NCBI RefSeq assembly: GCF_902703175.1 | Contig: NZ_CACRYJ010000017.1 | Location: 186,001 to 250,000, forward strand | Origin: Occultella aeris | GTDB lineage: Bacteria > Actinomycetota > Actinomycetes > Actinomycetales > Beutenbergiaceae | Length of the DNA stretch: 64,000 nucleotides | Reading direction: 5' to 3' | Shown here: positions 34,260-42,527 of the stretch, piece after piece | Numbering within the stretch: position 1 is the stretch's first letter | Layout: every line of letters begins with the position of its first letter | The notes under the pieces: model-generated | Database searches by the model: none | Told to the model about the DNA's origin: nothing | Seen by the model: the letters and a program-made list of their open reading frames with translations, nothing else | Position numbers and translations under genes: made by a program

Positions 34260-35753
34260 TCAGCGGCCGGCTACGTCAGGTCGGAACGAGTTCTCGATCC
34301 ACATGTGCCCGGGCAGCTCGACGGCGCCGATCACCCACTCCGCGACCTCGCGGTGCGCGGGCGGCCGCTTGACGGCAATCGTGACCTCGTGCACGCCCGC
34401 GCCGGGCCGGAAGTCGATGAACTGGCCGAGCGGCGCCATGTGCGGCGCCGGGAACTGGTACTGGCTTCCCTGCGCTCCGTGCAGGTACTCGCCGCCGAAC
34501 CAGATCCGGTAGTGCTCGGTGCAGTTGAACATCAGCCGGACGTCGGTGCGTCCGCGCGCGTCGAAGCGGTAGCGGAGCACCAGGATCCTGTCCTGGAAGT
34601 CGGCTGCGGGCATCCGCACCCAGGTGCCCGGCAGGGTCGACGCCGTGAGTTCCACCGTGGGTACGGGGCTACCGGCCGGCGGGAGCTCGGTCTGGTCGCG
34701 GACGTCCCACTTGCCGTTCGCGGTGTTCATCCAGCCCAGCTCGACCTCGATGCGGTGGTCCTGCGGGTCGAACGGGCCACTGACCGCCTCGGGGCGTCGC
34801 CCGTCCAGGCGCTCCCGGAGGTCGAGGACCAGGTCCGTGAACGCGTCAAGGGTGGGCGGCGCCTCGATGCCGGTGATCTCCGGGTTGAGCACGAGGTCAC
34901 GCCCGATCGGTGCCAGCCAGCGTTCCTCGATGGAATCGGGGTCGAGGATCCCGAGTAGGGCGCCGATCGACGCGGTGGACGAGTCGCAGTCCCCGCCGCA
35001 GTTGTTCGTGATCAGGATCCGCTCACCGAAGGACGTTCCGGCGAGCCAGCCGAGGATGATGAAGCCCGTGTTGAGCCGCACGTCGGTGAAGTCACTGTTG
35101 CCGTAGCGCGCCACGATCTGCTCGCGGACCGCGAGCCAGGCCCGGCCCTCGTCCAGCCAGGACAGCGTGTCCCGTACCACGCGGGTGATCCCGCTCTCCG
35201 GGGACAGGCCGGCCAGGGCGCCGTCGATCAAGGTCCTGGGGTCGGACTCGACGAAGGCCAGTGCCTGGATCCGTGCGAGGAAGACCGCCGCATCGATGCC
35301 GTCGCCCGCGTGGTCGAAGCAGGCGTCCTCGTAGGCGTAGGCACCGGCCAGGTCCGCGTCACCGGCGGCCAGGCAGGCCCAGAGCTCACTCCGGATCGCC
35401 GCACCCTCGCCACAGGTGAACCAGTTGTCGAAGCTTCCGGAGTGTGGCGGCTCGATGCCCTCGGCCTGGTTGCGCATGCCGACGCCGTACTCGTTCCAGG
35501 GGAACTCCACGTGGTTGCGCCAGGACTCCGCCAGCACGTGCCGGTCCACGGCGGGCGAGTCCATCAGGTCCATCGCGCAGGCGTAGAGGACCTGGAGGTC
35601 GAGGTCGTCGTTCGGAACCATCTCCGTGGGCACCGGCACGTAGAACTCGGCCTCGAGCGGGCCCTCGAGCCCTTCGAAGGTCTGACCCAGAGTGCCCCCG
35701 ACCGCCTTGCCGAGCCAGCACCCCATCACTCGCTGGCGATCCACCTGCTTCAT
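34260..35753 (-). CDS. ADP-ribosylglycohydrolase-family protein with C-terminal beta domain
   Basis: The 497-residue protein has the ADP-ribosylglycohydrolase (DraG-like) helical fold: MGCWLGKAVGGTLGQTFEG at the start, an acidic metal motif D49-D50-L-D52-L where the family usually has DDT, and NNCGGDCDSSTASIGALLG holding the second metal ligands (usually GGDTDT). After about residue 330 there is an unrelated beta-rich domain. Its sugar-catabolic setting and altered metal motif suggest a substrate other than ADP-ribosyl-protein, perhaps a glycoside (inference). The ATG at 35753 fits the fold start. It is divergent from the LacI gene, whose operators lie just upstream. Confidence 0.82.
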   Translation of the reverse strand: MKQVDRQRVMGCWLGKAVGGTLGQTFEGLEGPLEAEFYVPVPTEMVPNDDLDLQVLYACAMDLMDSPAVDRHVLAESWRNHVEFPWNEYGVGMRNQAEGIEPPHSGSFDNWFTCGEGAAIRSELWACLAAGDADLAGAYAYEDACFDHAGDGIDAAVFLARIQALAFVESDPRTLIDGALAGLSPESGITRVVRDTLSWLDEGRAWLAVREQIVARYGNSDFTDVRLNTGFIILGWLAGTSFGERILITNNCGGDCDSSTASIGALLGILDPDSIEERWLAPIGRDLVLNPEITGIEAPPTLDAFTDLVLDLRERLDGRRPEAVSGPFDPQDHRIEVELGWMNTANGKWDVRDQTELPPAGSPVPTVELTASTLPGTWVRMPAADFQDRILVLRYRFDARGRTDVRLMFNCTEHYRIWFGGEYLHGAQGSQYQFPAPHMAPLGQFIDFRPGAGVHEVTIAVKRPPAHREVAEWVIGAVELPGHMWIENSFRPDVAGR

Positions 35754-35779
35754 GCCCACGTCACCTCGTCGTCGATTGG

Positions 35780-35793
35780 ATGTAGCGCTACAT
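35780..35793. promoter_or_regulatory. LacI-family operator 1 (perfect palindrome)
   Basis: ATGTAGCGCTACAT is a perfect 14-bp palindrome with a central GC/CG core, 27 bp upstream of the ADP-ribosylglycohydrolase-like ATG. The second copy lies 21 bp away centre to centre, two helical turns, so two dimers could bind on one face of the DNA. The LacI gene starts at 35901, so autoregulation and control of the divergent gene are expected. Confidence 0.75.
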
Positions 35794-35801
35794 CGGCTCG
35801 G

Positions 35802-35813
35802 TGTAGCGTTACA
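35802..35813. promoter_or_regulatory. LacI-family operator 2
   Basis: TGTAGCGTTACA differs from operator 1 at a single base (GTTACA for GCTACA) and keeps the near-palindrome. Located between the divergent ADP-ribosylglycohydrolase-like and LacI genes, 87 bp before the LacI start. Confidence 0.7.
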
Positions 35814-35900
35814 TTCACGTCGAGCGACGTCAAGACCCTGAGCACCGGCCTCCCGTCCGGGAGCGGCACGGGCTCGGCACCGGACTGGAACGAGGAAGAC

Positions 35901-36935
35901 ATGCCGACGATCGGTGACGTGGCCCGCATCGCCGGGGTCTCGCCCATGACCGTCTCCAACGTTCTCAACGGGCGCGCCACGGTGACGGCGGCGAATCGTC
36001 GGAAGGTGGAGGAGGCGATCCAGTCCACCGGCTACGTTCGCAACGCCTCGGCACGCGCGCTCAAGTCCGGCCGCAGCCAGGTCGTCGGCCTGGCCGTCCT
36101 CGAGGCTGTCAGTCCGTTCTACGGGGAACTGACGGCCGGCGTCGAGGGCGTCCTCGAGGACGAAGGGATCACCGTGTTCATGGCGAGCACGCACAACAGT
36201 GCCGAGCGCGAGGACTCCACGCTTCGCCGGTTCGCGGAGTTGCGCTCGCTGGGGGTCATCCTGGCGTCCACGCGCTTCACCCCCGCCCTCCATGCCAACA
36301 TCGCCCGCACCCGCGCCAGCGGCCTCGCAGTCGTGGCGATCGCGAACGCCCAGGACGACCTGGACGCCTGCACCGTGGGCGGGCACGACACCCGCGGCGG
36401 CACCCTCGTCGCCGAGCACCTCAGCGCCCTGGGCCGCGACCGCTTCGCCTACGTCGGCGGCCCCGGAGAGGCGGCGGTCTACCAGCACCGCAAGTCCGGC
36501 TACGTCGACGGGTTGCGTGCCGCCGGCCACGAGGTGCGGCCCGAGAAGATTCTGGATTGTGCCCAGGACACGATCGCGCAGGGAATCGAGGCGGGTCAGC
36601 GCCTGCTCGACTCACCGACTCCGCCGAGCGCGGTCTTCTGTGCGAACGATCTGCTCGCCCTCGGCGTACTCCAGGCCGCGACGACGCGTAGGGTCCGGGT
36701 CCCGGACGATCTCGCCGTGGTCGGATACGACGACATCCCGTTCGCAGCCGGCGCCGCCGTGCCGCTCACGTCCGTGCGACAGCCGATCCGCGAGATGGGC
36801 GAAGTCGCGGCGAAACTGCTCCTGGCGGAGATCGAGACCGGTCCGGCTCACGAGCACACCCATCAGGTCTTCGAGCCTGCCCTCGTCGCGCGGACCAGCA
36901 CGATGGGTGCGCACGCCGACCGACCAACGGCCTGA
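35901..36935 (+). CDS. LacI family transcriptional regulator
   Basis: The 344-residue protein begins with the LacI helix-turn-helix (TIGDVARIAGVSPMTVSNVLNG, residues 3-24) and hinge (ARALKSGRSQVVGLAV), followed by a periplasmic-binding-protein-like sugar sensor (VFCANDLLALGVLQ; VVGYDDIPFA). The ATG at 35901 follows GAGGAAG. Two near-identical operators lie in its upstream gap. It probably controls the divergent ADP-ribosylglycohydrolase-like gene and may also affect the importer operon starting 191 bp downstream. Confidence 0.93.
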   Translation: MPTIGDVARIAGVSPMTVSNVLNGRATVTAANRRKVEEAIQSTGYVRNASARALKSGRSQVVGLAVLEAVSPFYGELTAGVEGVLEDEGITVFMASTHNSAEREDSTLRRFAELRSLGVILASTRFTPALHANIARTRASGLAVVAIANAQDDLDACTVGGHDTRGGTLVAEHLSALGRDRFAYVGGPGEAAVYQHRKSGYVDGLRAAGHEVRPEKILDCAQDTIAQGIEAGQRLLDSPTPPSAVFCANDLLALGVLQAATTRRVRVPDDLAVVGYDDIPFAAGAAVPLTSVRQPIREMGEVAAKLLLAEIETGPAHEHTHQVFEPALVARTSTMGAHADRPTA

Positions 36936-36974
36936 TCCCGCGGGGAACTCACCCGCTCGACCGTCAGGAGCGTG

Positions 36975-37024
36975 TGCAAGTTATTTTCATGCGCCTTGCA
37001 TATCGACAACCACAACGGTAACTT
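36975..37024 (+). promoter_or_regulatory. Candidate promoter and inverted repeat before the 37127 importer operon
   Basis: TTGCAT (36996-37001) and TAACTT (37019-37024) with a 17-bp spacer form a plausible promoter for the plus-strand operon, about 100 bp before the binding-protein ATG. The inverted repeat TGCAAG (36975-36980) and CTTGCA (36995-37000), 14-nt spacer, overlaps the -35 box and may be an operator. It differs from the LacI operators, so another protein, for example the RpiR regulator of this operon, may bind it. Confidence 0.4.
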
Positions 37025-37126
37025 CTTACACGCAATGGATCTGGTCGAAGGAGATCGCGTGCTCGAAGTGCCAACCACCACCGCGGTGGCGGCCGATGCC
37101 ATGACCACCGTCGGGACCGTCCGGTG

Positions 37127-38431
37127 ATGCCCACCGGACCCAGCCGCCGGCACGTGCTGGGCGGGGCGCTCGGCCTCGGCACGCTCGGGGCGCTGACCGC
37201 CTGCGGGCAGGGCACGTCGACGTCGTCGGCAACGACGCTGAATGTGTGGGGCGGGGTGCCTCCCGAGTCGGGACCCGGTGCCCTGGTGGAGGCGTTCGAG
37301 GCGGCCCACCCGGAGTACACCGTCGTCTACACCCGGTTCATCAACGATGACCGGGGCAATCTCAAGCTGGACACGGCCCTGCAGGGCGGCGTGGACATCG
37401 ACGTCTACTTCACCTACTCGATGGAGTCGATGGCGCTGCGCGCCGGCTCCGGACTGGCGCTGGACGTCACCGACCGGGTCCAGGCGGCACCCGAACTCGA
37501 GCCGTTCCTGGACACCGAGGCGCCGAAGGCGTACTGGCAGGACGGACGGGTCAGCGCCCTGGCCACCACCCGCGAGCCGAACATGGTGGTGGCCAACCTC
37601 GATCGCCTCGAGGCCGCGGGCCTCGAGCTGCCGACCGAGTGGACCGTTGAGGAGTTCGTCGAGACCGCGCGGATCCTGACCACGGACGGCGCCCACGGGT
37701 GCTACAGCATGCCGGACGTCCCCCGGATCGGCCTCGGGCCGAACTTCTGGTTCACGCCCGACGGCGACTCGAACTTCTCCGATCCACTGTTCGTCGAGCA
37801 CTTCACCCGCAGCCGCGACCTCATCTCCGATGGGGTGCTGTTCCCGTGGACGGAGGTGCTCGCCCGCCAGCTCGAGGCGTACCAGCAGAACGGCTTCGTC
37901 TCGGAGGAGTTCGCCCTCTGGGTCACCGCACCGTTCAGCCTGCGGTACCTGTACGACGCGACGAACTACCCGCATGAGTTCCGGGCCGCGGCCGCGCCGA
38001 TCCCGACCAGCGATGCCGGGAGCTGGAACACCGGCATCTTCGGCAACTTCGTGATGATCAACCCGAACTCGACCAAGCACGACCTCGCCTGGGAGTTCGT
38101 CCGGTTCTGGATCACCGAGGGCTCGCAGTTCATGGCTCCCGGTGGCAAGATCCCCACCCTGCAGAACGTGGACACCGACCAGATGCTCGCCAGCCTCCTC
38201 GGTCCCGACGCCGAGGACTGGTTCGACGTCGAATCCTTCCGGCGGGTGCTCTTCGACGACGAACCCGAACTGTTCGTGGACACCAACCTGACGGCCTTCC
38301 CCGAGATCACCCTCGCCAACGAGCAGCAGCGGGACGTGTGCTGGATCGGCGAACGCTCGCCGGAGGACGCGATCGCCTCGATCGACGCCCAGGCCACCGC
38401 CGCGATCGAGCGCTACGGACGGAGGAACTGA
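37127..38431 (+). CDS. ABC transporter substrate-binding lipoprotein (CUT1 family)
   Basis: The 434-residue protein has a Tat-like signal (SRRHVLGG, residues 6-13), lipobox LTAC with Cys 26, and the solute-binding fold (TLNVWGGVPPESGPGALVEAFEAAHPEY). The ATG at 37127 is used; a GTG at 37124 abuts it. Its stop overlaps the ATG of the first permease (TGATG). It is the first gene of an operon of six genes that ends at 44791. Confidence 0.92.
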   Translation: MPTGPSRRHVLGGALGLGTLGALTACGQGTSTSSATTLNVWGGVPPESGPGALVEAFEAAHPEYTVVYTRFINDDRGNLKLDTALQGGVDIDVYFTYSMESMALRAGSGLALDVTDRVQAAPELEPFLDTEAPKAYWQDGRVSALATTREPNMVVANLDRLEAAGLELPTEWTVEEFVETARILTTDGAHGCYSMPDVPRIGLGPNFWFTPDGDSNFSDPLFVEHFTRSRDLISDGVLFPWTEVLARQLEAYQQNGFVSEEFALWVTAPFSLRYLYDATNYPHEFRAAAAPIPTSDAGSWNTGIFGNFVMINPNSTKHDLAWEFVRFWITEGSQFMAPGGKIPTLQNVDTDQMLASLLGPDAEDWFDVESFRRVLFDDEPELFVDTNLTAFPEITLANEQQRDVCWIGERSPEDAIASIDAQATAAIERYGRRN

Positions 38432-39372
38432 TGGCGACCGTCACCGCGCCCGCAGTGACCACTGCGGCGCCGGCTCCCGGCAACCGGCGCCGGCTGGGTC
38501 CACCGGACCGGGTCGGCTGGCTCTTCATCCTGCCGAACCTGGTGGGCGTGGCCCTGTTCACGTTCGTGCCCCTGGTCTCGGTGGTGATCCTCGCGTTCAC
38601 CGACTGGAACCTGGTCTCCGGCCTCGGCGGCATCGAGTTCATCGGCGTCGACAACTTCACGAACGTGCTCGCCGACCCGCTGTTCTGGGGCAGCGTGGGC
38701 CGCACGGTGGTCTACGCCGGGGTCAGCGTGCCGCTCACGGTGCTGCTCGGCATGGCGCTGGCGCTGGCCCTGGACCGGGACATCCCGGGCCGCGGCGCAT
38801 TGCGAGCTGTCTTCTTCATGCCCTACATCGTCAGCACGGTGGCCATCGGGATGACCTGGCTGATGCTGATGAACCCCTCCGCGGGCCTGGTCAACCAGGT
38901 GCTCGGTGCGTTCGGCCTCACCGACCTGCCCGGCTGGTTCGCCTCCTCCTACTGGGCTCTTCCGGCGCTCATCGTGATCGCCATCTGGAGCGGCATGGGC
39001 TACGCCGCGGTCATCTACCTGTCCGCTCTGCAGGATGCCCCGACCGACCTCTACGAGGCCGCCGAGATGGACGGCGCCGGCCCTTGGCGGCGGTTCCGCA
39101 CCATCACCTGGCCCTCGTTGCTGCCCACCACCGTGTTCCTCCTGGTCACCCTGTTCATCGGCACCTCACAGGGTTTCGGACTGGTGGCCCTGCTGACCGC
39201 GGGCGGACCGGGTGACGCGACCACGGTGCTGTCCTTCTACATGTACCAGACCGGCTTCCAGTTCTACCGGTTCGGATACGCCGCGGCGATCGGCATGGTC
39301 ACGTTCGTGGGTGTGCTCGCCCTGACGCTCGCGATGTGGCGGGCCCAGCGTGGAAAGGCCCTCAATGACTGA
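38431..39372 (+). CDS. Carbohydrate ABC transporter permease, MalF type
   Basis: The 313-residue protein has six predicted helices (first WLFILPNLVGVALFTFVPLV) and the EAA loop EAAEMDGAGPWRRFRTITWP. The ATG at 38431 overlaps the previous stop and follows GGAGGA. The short Pro/Ala N-terminus is cytoplasmic. Confidence 0.93.
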   Translation: MATVTAPAVTTAAPAPGNRRRLGPPDRVGWLFILPNLVGVALFTFVPLVSVVILAFTDWNLVSGLGGIEFIGVDNFTNVLADPLFWGSVGRTVVYAGVSVPLTVLLGMALALALDRDIPGRGALRAVFFMPYIVSTVAIGMTWLMLMNPSAGLVNQVLGAFGLTDLPGWFASSYWALPALIVIAIWSGMGYAAVIYLSALQDAPTDLYEAAEMDGAGPWRRFRTITWPSLLPTTVFLLVTLFIGTSQGFGLVALLTAGGPGDATTVLSFYMYQTGFQFYRFGYAAAIGMVTFVGVLALTLAMWRAQRGKALND

Positions 39373-40264
39373 CGCAACCCTGACCCGAGTCCCGGCGCGC
39401 ACCGGCGGCGCGCCTCGCGTGAACCTGACCCCGCGGCAACGGCGGGCGCGGCGCGACCGCTGGCTCTGGGGGATCCCGCTGTGGCTGCTCGCGCTGGCGT
39501 TCCTGGCACCGTTCGCCTGGATGGTCTCGACCTCCCTGAAGTCCAACCTGGACGCGTTCACGATCCCGATGCAATGGATCCCGGATCCCGCCCAGTGGGA
39601 CTCCTACGTGGAGGTCCTCACCGGCGAGAACTCGATCCTGCCGGCGTTCGCGAACTCGGTGATCGTCGCCGTCACCCGGGTGCTGGGCGAGGTCCTGACC
39701 GCCACCATGGCCGGGTACGCCTTCGCCCGGCTGCACTTCCGTGGACGGGACAAGATCTTCCTGGCCTACCTGGCGACGTCGATCATCCCGGCCCAGCTGC
39801 TCCTGGTGCCGCGGTTCATCTACTTCCAGCAGTTGAGCCTCTACGACACGCTGTGGGCGCTCATCCTGCCCGGCATGTTCACGGTGCTCGGCACGTTCCT
39901 GATGCGCCAGTTCTTCGTGGCGCAGCCGGCCGCGTTCGCGGAGGCGGCCCGGATCGACGGCGCCAACGAGTGGCAGATCTTCTGGCGGCTGTACCTTCCG
40001 ATGGCCACCCCGGTGATCAGCGCCCTCGGCATCCTGGCGTTCGTCTGGTCCTGGAACGACTACGAGACCCCGCTGGTGCTCATCTCCAGCCCCGAGGTCT
40101 ACACCCTGCCGCTGAGCCTGACCGGGTTCGCCGACGAGCAGGGCGCGATCGCCCCGAACCTGTCCATGGCCGCCTCGGTGGTCTCCATCATCCCCGTGCT
40201 GATCGTCTTCCTGCTGCTGCAGAAGCGGTTCGTGCAGGCCCTCACCCACACCGGGATCAAATGA
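39365..40264 (+). CDS. Carbohydrate ABC transporter permease, MalG type
   Basis: The 299-residue protein has six predicted helices and the MalG EAA loop EAARIDGANEWQIFWRLYLP; the C-terminal FVQALTHTGIK is typical. The ATG at 39365 overlaps the preceding gene by 8 bp, and its stop overlaps the next gene (ATGA). As in the other three importers here, no ATPase gene is present. Confidence 0.93.
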   Translation: MTDATLTRVPARTGGAPRVNLTPRQRRARRDRWLWGIPLWLLALAFLAPFAWMVSTSLKSNLDAFTIPMQWIPDPAQWDSYVEVLTGENSILPAFANSVIVAVTRVLGEVLTATMAGYAFARLHFRGRDKIFLAYLATSIIPAQLLLVPRFIYFQQLSLYDTLWALILPGMFTVLGTFLMRQFFVAQPAAFAEAARIDGANEWQIFWRLYLPMATPVISALGILAFVWSWNDYETPLVLISSPEVYTLPLSLTGFADEQGAIAPNLSMAASVVSIIPVLIVFLLLQKRFVQALTHTGIK

Positions 40265-41658
40265 CCTCCTCCACCGACGCCCCGCTCCAGGTCTCCGGCG
40301 TCTTCCCCTCCCTCGCCCAGGTCGGCGACTTCGGCCCGCCGCGCAGCGAGCTCGGCGTCGGCGCCCTGATGCCGTACAACGGCGTGCTGTACGTGCAGAA
40401 CTACAACTCGCACAAGGCTGCGAGCGGCGCGGGAGTGAGTCTGCGCCGGATCGACGCGGACCTGCGCATGGAGGTGGTGGCCGAGACCCTCGGGGTGGAC
40501 GGCACCTACACGAACCGGTTCGTGCACTACCCCACGGGGTACCTGGTGATCGGGCCGCACGTGATCTCCCCCGACCACACGATCCGCACCGTCCCCGAGC
40601 TGACCGGGCACCGCCTGTGCGGCACCACCCGCCACCTGACCGAGCCGGACACGCACGTGTACGTGCTGACCATGGAGGGCGAGGTCTTCTCGCTCGACCT
40701 GACCACCCTGGCCTGCGAGCTCGCGTGGGACCTGAACGACGAGCTCGACACCGAGGGCGAGTGGAAGGTCCACTACAAGGACTGCTACTCCAGCTTCGGC
40801 CGGCTCGTGGTCTGCTCGAACGAGTACGCCGAGCCGGAATGGCGCGGCGAGCGCGCCCGGGGGCGCCTCGCGGAGTTCGACGGCGAATCCTGGCGGATCC
40901 TGGAACGCAAGCCGTTCACGGCGATCGGTGGGCGCCACGAGTTCGGCGGCACGATCTTCGCGTCCGGCTGGGACGCCGCCTCGGCCATCCTCGAGGTGTT
41001 CACCGAGGCGGACGGCACCTGGCGCCGGTACCGGCTGCCCAAGGCCTCGCACACCTTCGACCACAAGTGGCAGACCGAGTGGCCGCGGATCCGGGAGGTG
41101 GAGCACGAGCGCCTCCTCCTGGACCACCACGGCATGTTCTACGAGCTCTCGCCCTGGGCGTACGGGAACCGGATCTGGGGCGTGCGACCGATCTCCACGC
41201 ACCTGTGGGTGCTCGGCGACTTCTGCAGCTGGCGTGGCATGTTCGTGGCCGGCGCGGACAACGCCTCGCCCAGCCACGGGCTCAACCCGACGACGGCTGA
41301 GCCCCAGTCCGGCATGTTCTTCGGCAAGACCGACGACCTGTGGTCCTTCGGCAAGCCGGCCGGGTGGGGCGGACCCTGGTGGGACACCGAGGTGGCTGCG
41401 GGCGAGGCCTCCGACCCCTACCTGATGACCGGCTTCGACAACAAGTGCGTGCACGTGCAGAACCACGGCGAGACCCCGATGACCGTGCACCTGGAGATCG
41501 ACGCCCGCGGCGACGGCACGTTCGGGCGGGTGAGCACCCTTGAGGTGGCGCCAGGTGCACTAGTCACGCACACCTTCCCGCCCGGGTTCAGCGCGCACTG
41601 GGCCCGGCTGGTGAGCGACCACGACGCGCGCGCGAGTGCACAATTCTTCTACACATGA
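40261..41658 (+). CDS. Unrecognised operon protein, possibly beta-propeller-like
   Basis: The 465-residue protein has no signal peptide or membrane helix. It is rich in short aromatic beta-strand repeats (FVHYPTGYLVIGPHVIS; HVYVLTMEGEVFSLDL; EFGGTIFASGWDAAS; LWVLGDFCSWRGMFVAG), which suggests a propeller-type or repeated beta fold; a run of Trp/His-rich loops (RHEFGG, HTFDHKWQTEW, HHGMFYELSPW) could form a substrate site. I do not recognise the family. It is coupled by 4-bp overlaps to the permease before and the RpiR regulator after, so it likely acts in the cytoplasm on the imported compound. Confidence 0.7.
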   Translation: MTSSTDAPLQVSGVFPSLAQVGDFGPPRSELGVGALMPYNGVLYVQNYNSHKAASGAGVSLRRIDADLRMEVVAETLGVDGTYTNRFVHYPTGYLVIGPHVISPDHTIRTVPELTGHRLCGTTRHLTEPDTHVYVLTMEGEVFSLDLTTLACELAWDLNDELDTEGEWKVHYKDCYSSFGRLVVCSNEYAEPEWRGERARGRLAEFDGESWRILERKPFTAIGGRHEFGGTIFASGWDAASAILEVFTEADGTWRRYRLPKASHTFDHKWQTEWPRIREVEHERLLLDHHGMFYELSPWAYGNRIWGVRPISTHLWVLGDFCSWRGMFVAGADNASPSHGLNPTTAEPQSGMFFGKTDDLWSFGKPAGWGGPWWDTEVAAGEASDPYLMTGFDNKCVHVQNHGETPMTVHLEIDARGDGTFGRVSTLEVAPGALVTHTFPPGFSAHWARLVSDHDARASAQFFYT

Positions 41659-42527
41659 GCACCCACGCCGATTCAACGAGCCCGCTGCAGGCGCTGCGCG
41701 ACTCCCTGCCGACCCTGACCGGTGCCACGGCACGGGCCGCCGCGCACATCGTCGCGGACCCGGCCACGGCCGGCCGGGAGTCGATCACCCGGCTCGCCGA
41801 GGCTGCCGGGGTATCCGCGGCGACACTGACCCGGCTGGCCGACCTGCTCGGCTTCGACGGCTTCCCGGCGCTGCGCGCGGCGATCGCCACCGAGCACGGC
41901 CGCGAGGTCCAGGGCGGATGGCAGCGGGACATCGGCACCGAGATCGGTCCGAACGACCCACCCGAGCAGGTCCTCGGTGTCCTCGTCGCGGCGCAGCACC
42001 GGGCGGCCAGGCAGGCGATGGGCGCGGTGGACCTGCGCACCGCGGACCGGGTGGCGGACTGGATCGCCCACGCCGCCCGGATCCACCTGTACGGCGAGTG
42101 GGGGGACTCGGTCGCGCTGCACGAGCTGTACCTGCGGCTGCTCCGGATCGGACGCCCGGTGTGGTGGCACGAGGGCGCGCAGGCAGCCCGGGTCGCCGCC
42201 GGACTGGTGGGTGCGGGAGACGTCGCCCTGGCGCTGTCCCGCTCGGGGCGTGACGAGATCGCGTTGGACTTCCTCGCGCGCGCCCGCGCCAACGGCGCCC
42301 ACTCCGTGGTCATCACCGGAGACCCGACGGCGCAGCTCGCGACGGACGCCGACGCCACCCTGTACACCGGGACCCGCGAGGGCACGGCGTGGACCGACCA
42401 CTTCGCCGGCCGCGTCGGCGACACCCTCACCGCCGCCCTGCTCTGGGTGCTCGTCGCCCAGCGGGTCCCCGACGCCGTCGGCATCCCCCAGAACCCCACC
42501 ACGATCACCATCGGAGATACCCAGTGA
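41655..42527 (+). CDS. MurR/RpiR family regulator with SIS domain
   Basis: The 290-residue protein has an RpiR-type N-terminal helix-turn-helix (SITRLAEAAGVSAATLTRLADLLGFDGFPALRAAI, about 43-78) and a C-terminal SIS domain (IHLYGEWGDSVALHELYLRLLRIG; ALALSRSGRDEIALDFLARARANGAHSVVITG) that would bind a phosphosugar. It is inside the importer operon and coupled on both sides (ATGA and GTGA overlaps), so it is produced together with the system it probably controls. Confidence 0.88.
   Translation: MSTHADSTSPLQALRDSLPTLTGATARAAAHIVADPATAGRESITRLAEAAGVSAATLTRLADLLGFDGFPALRAAIATEHGREVQGGWQRDIGTEIGPNDPPEQVLGVLVAAQHRAARQAMGAVDLRTADRVADWIAHAARIHLYGEWGDSVALHELYLRLLRIGRPVWWHEGAQAARVAAGLVGAGDVALALSRSGRDEIALDFLARARANGAHSVVITGDPTAQLATDADATLYTGTREGTAWTDHFAGRVGDTLTAALLWVLVAQRVPDAVGIPQNPTTITIGDTQ

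Noticed and set aside
35754-36530. Upstream extension of the ADP-ribosylglycohydrolase-like gene across the LacI gene
   Set aside because: It crosses the operators and runs antisense to LacI; the fold begins at the ATG at 35753.
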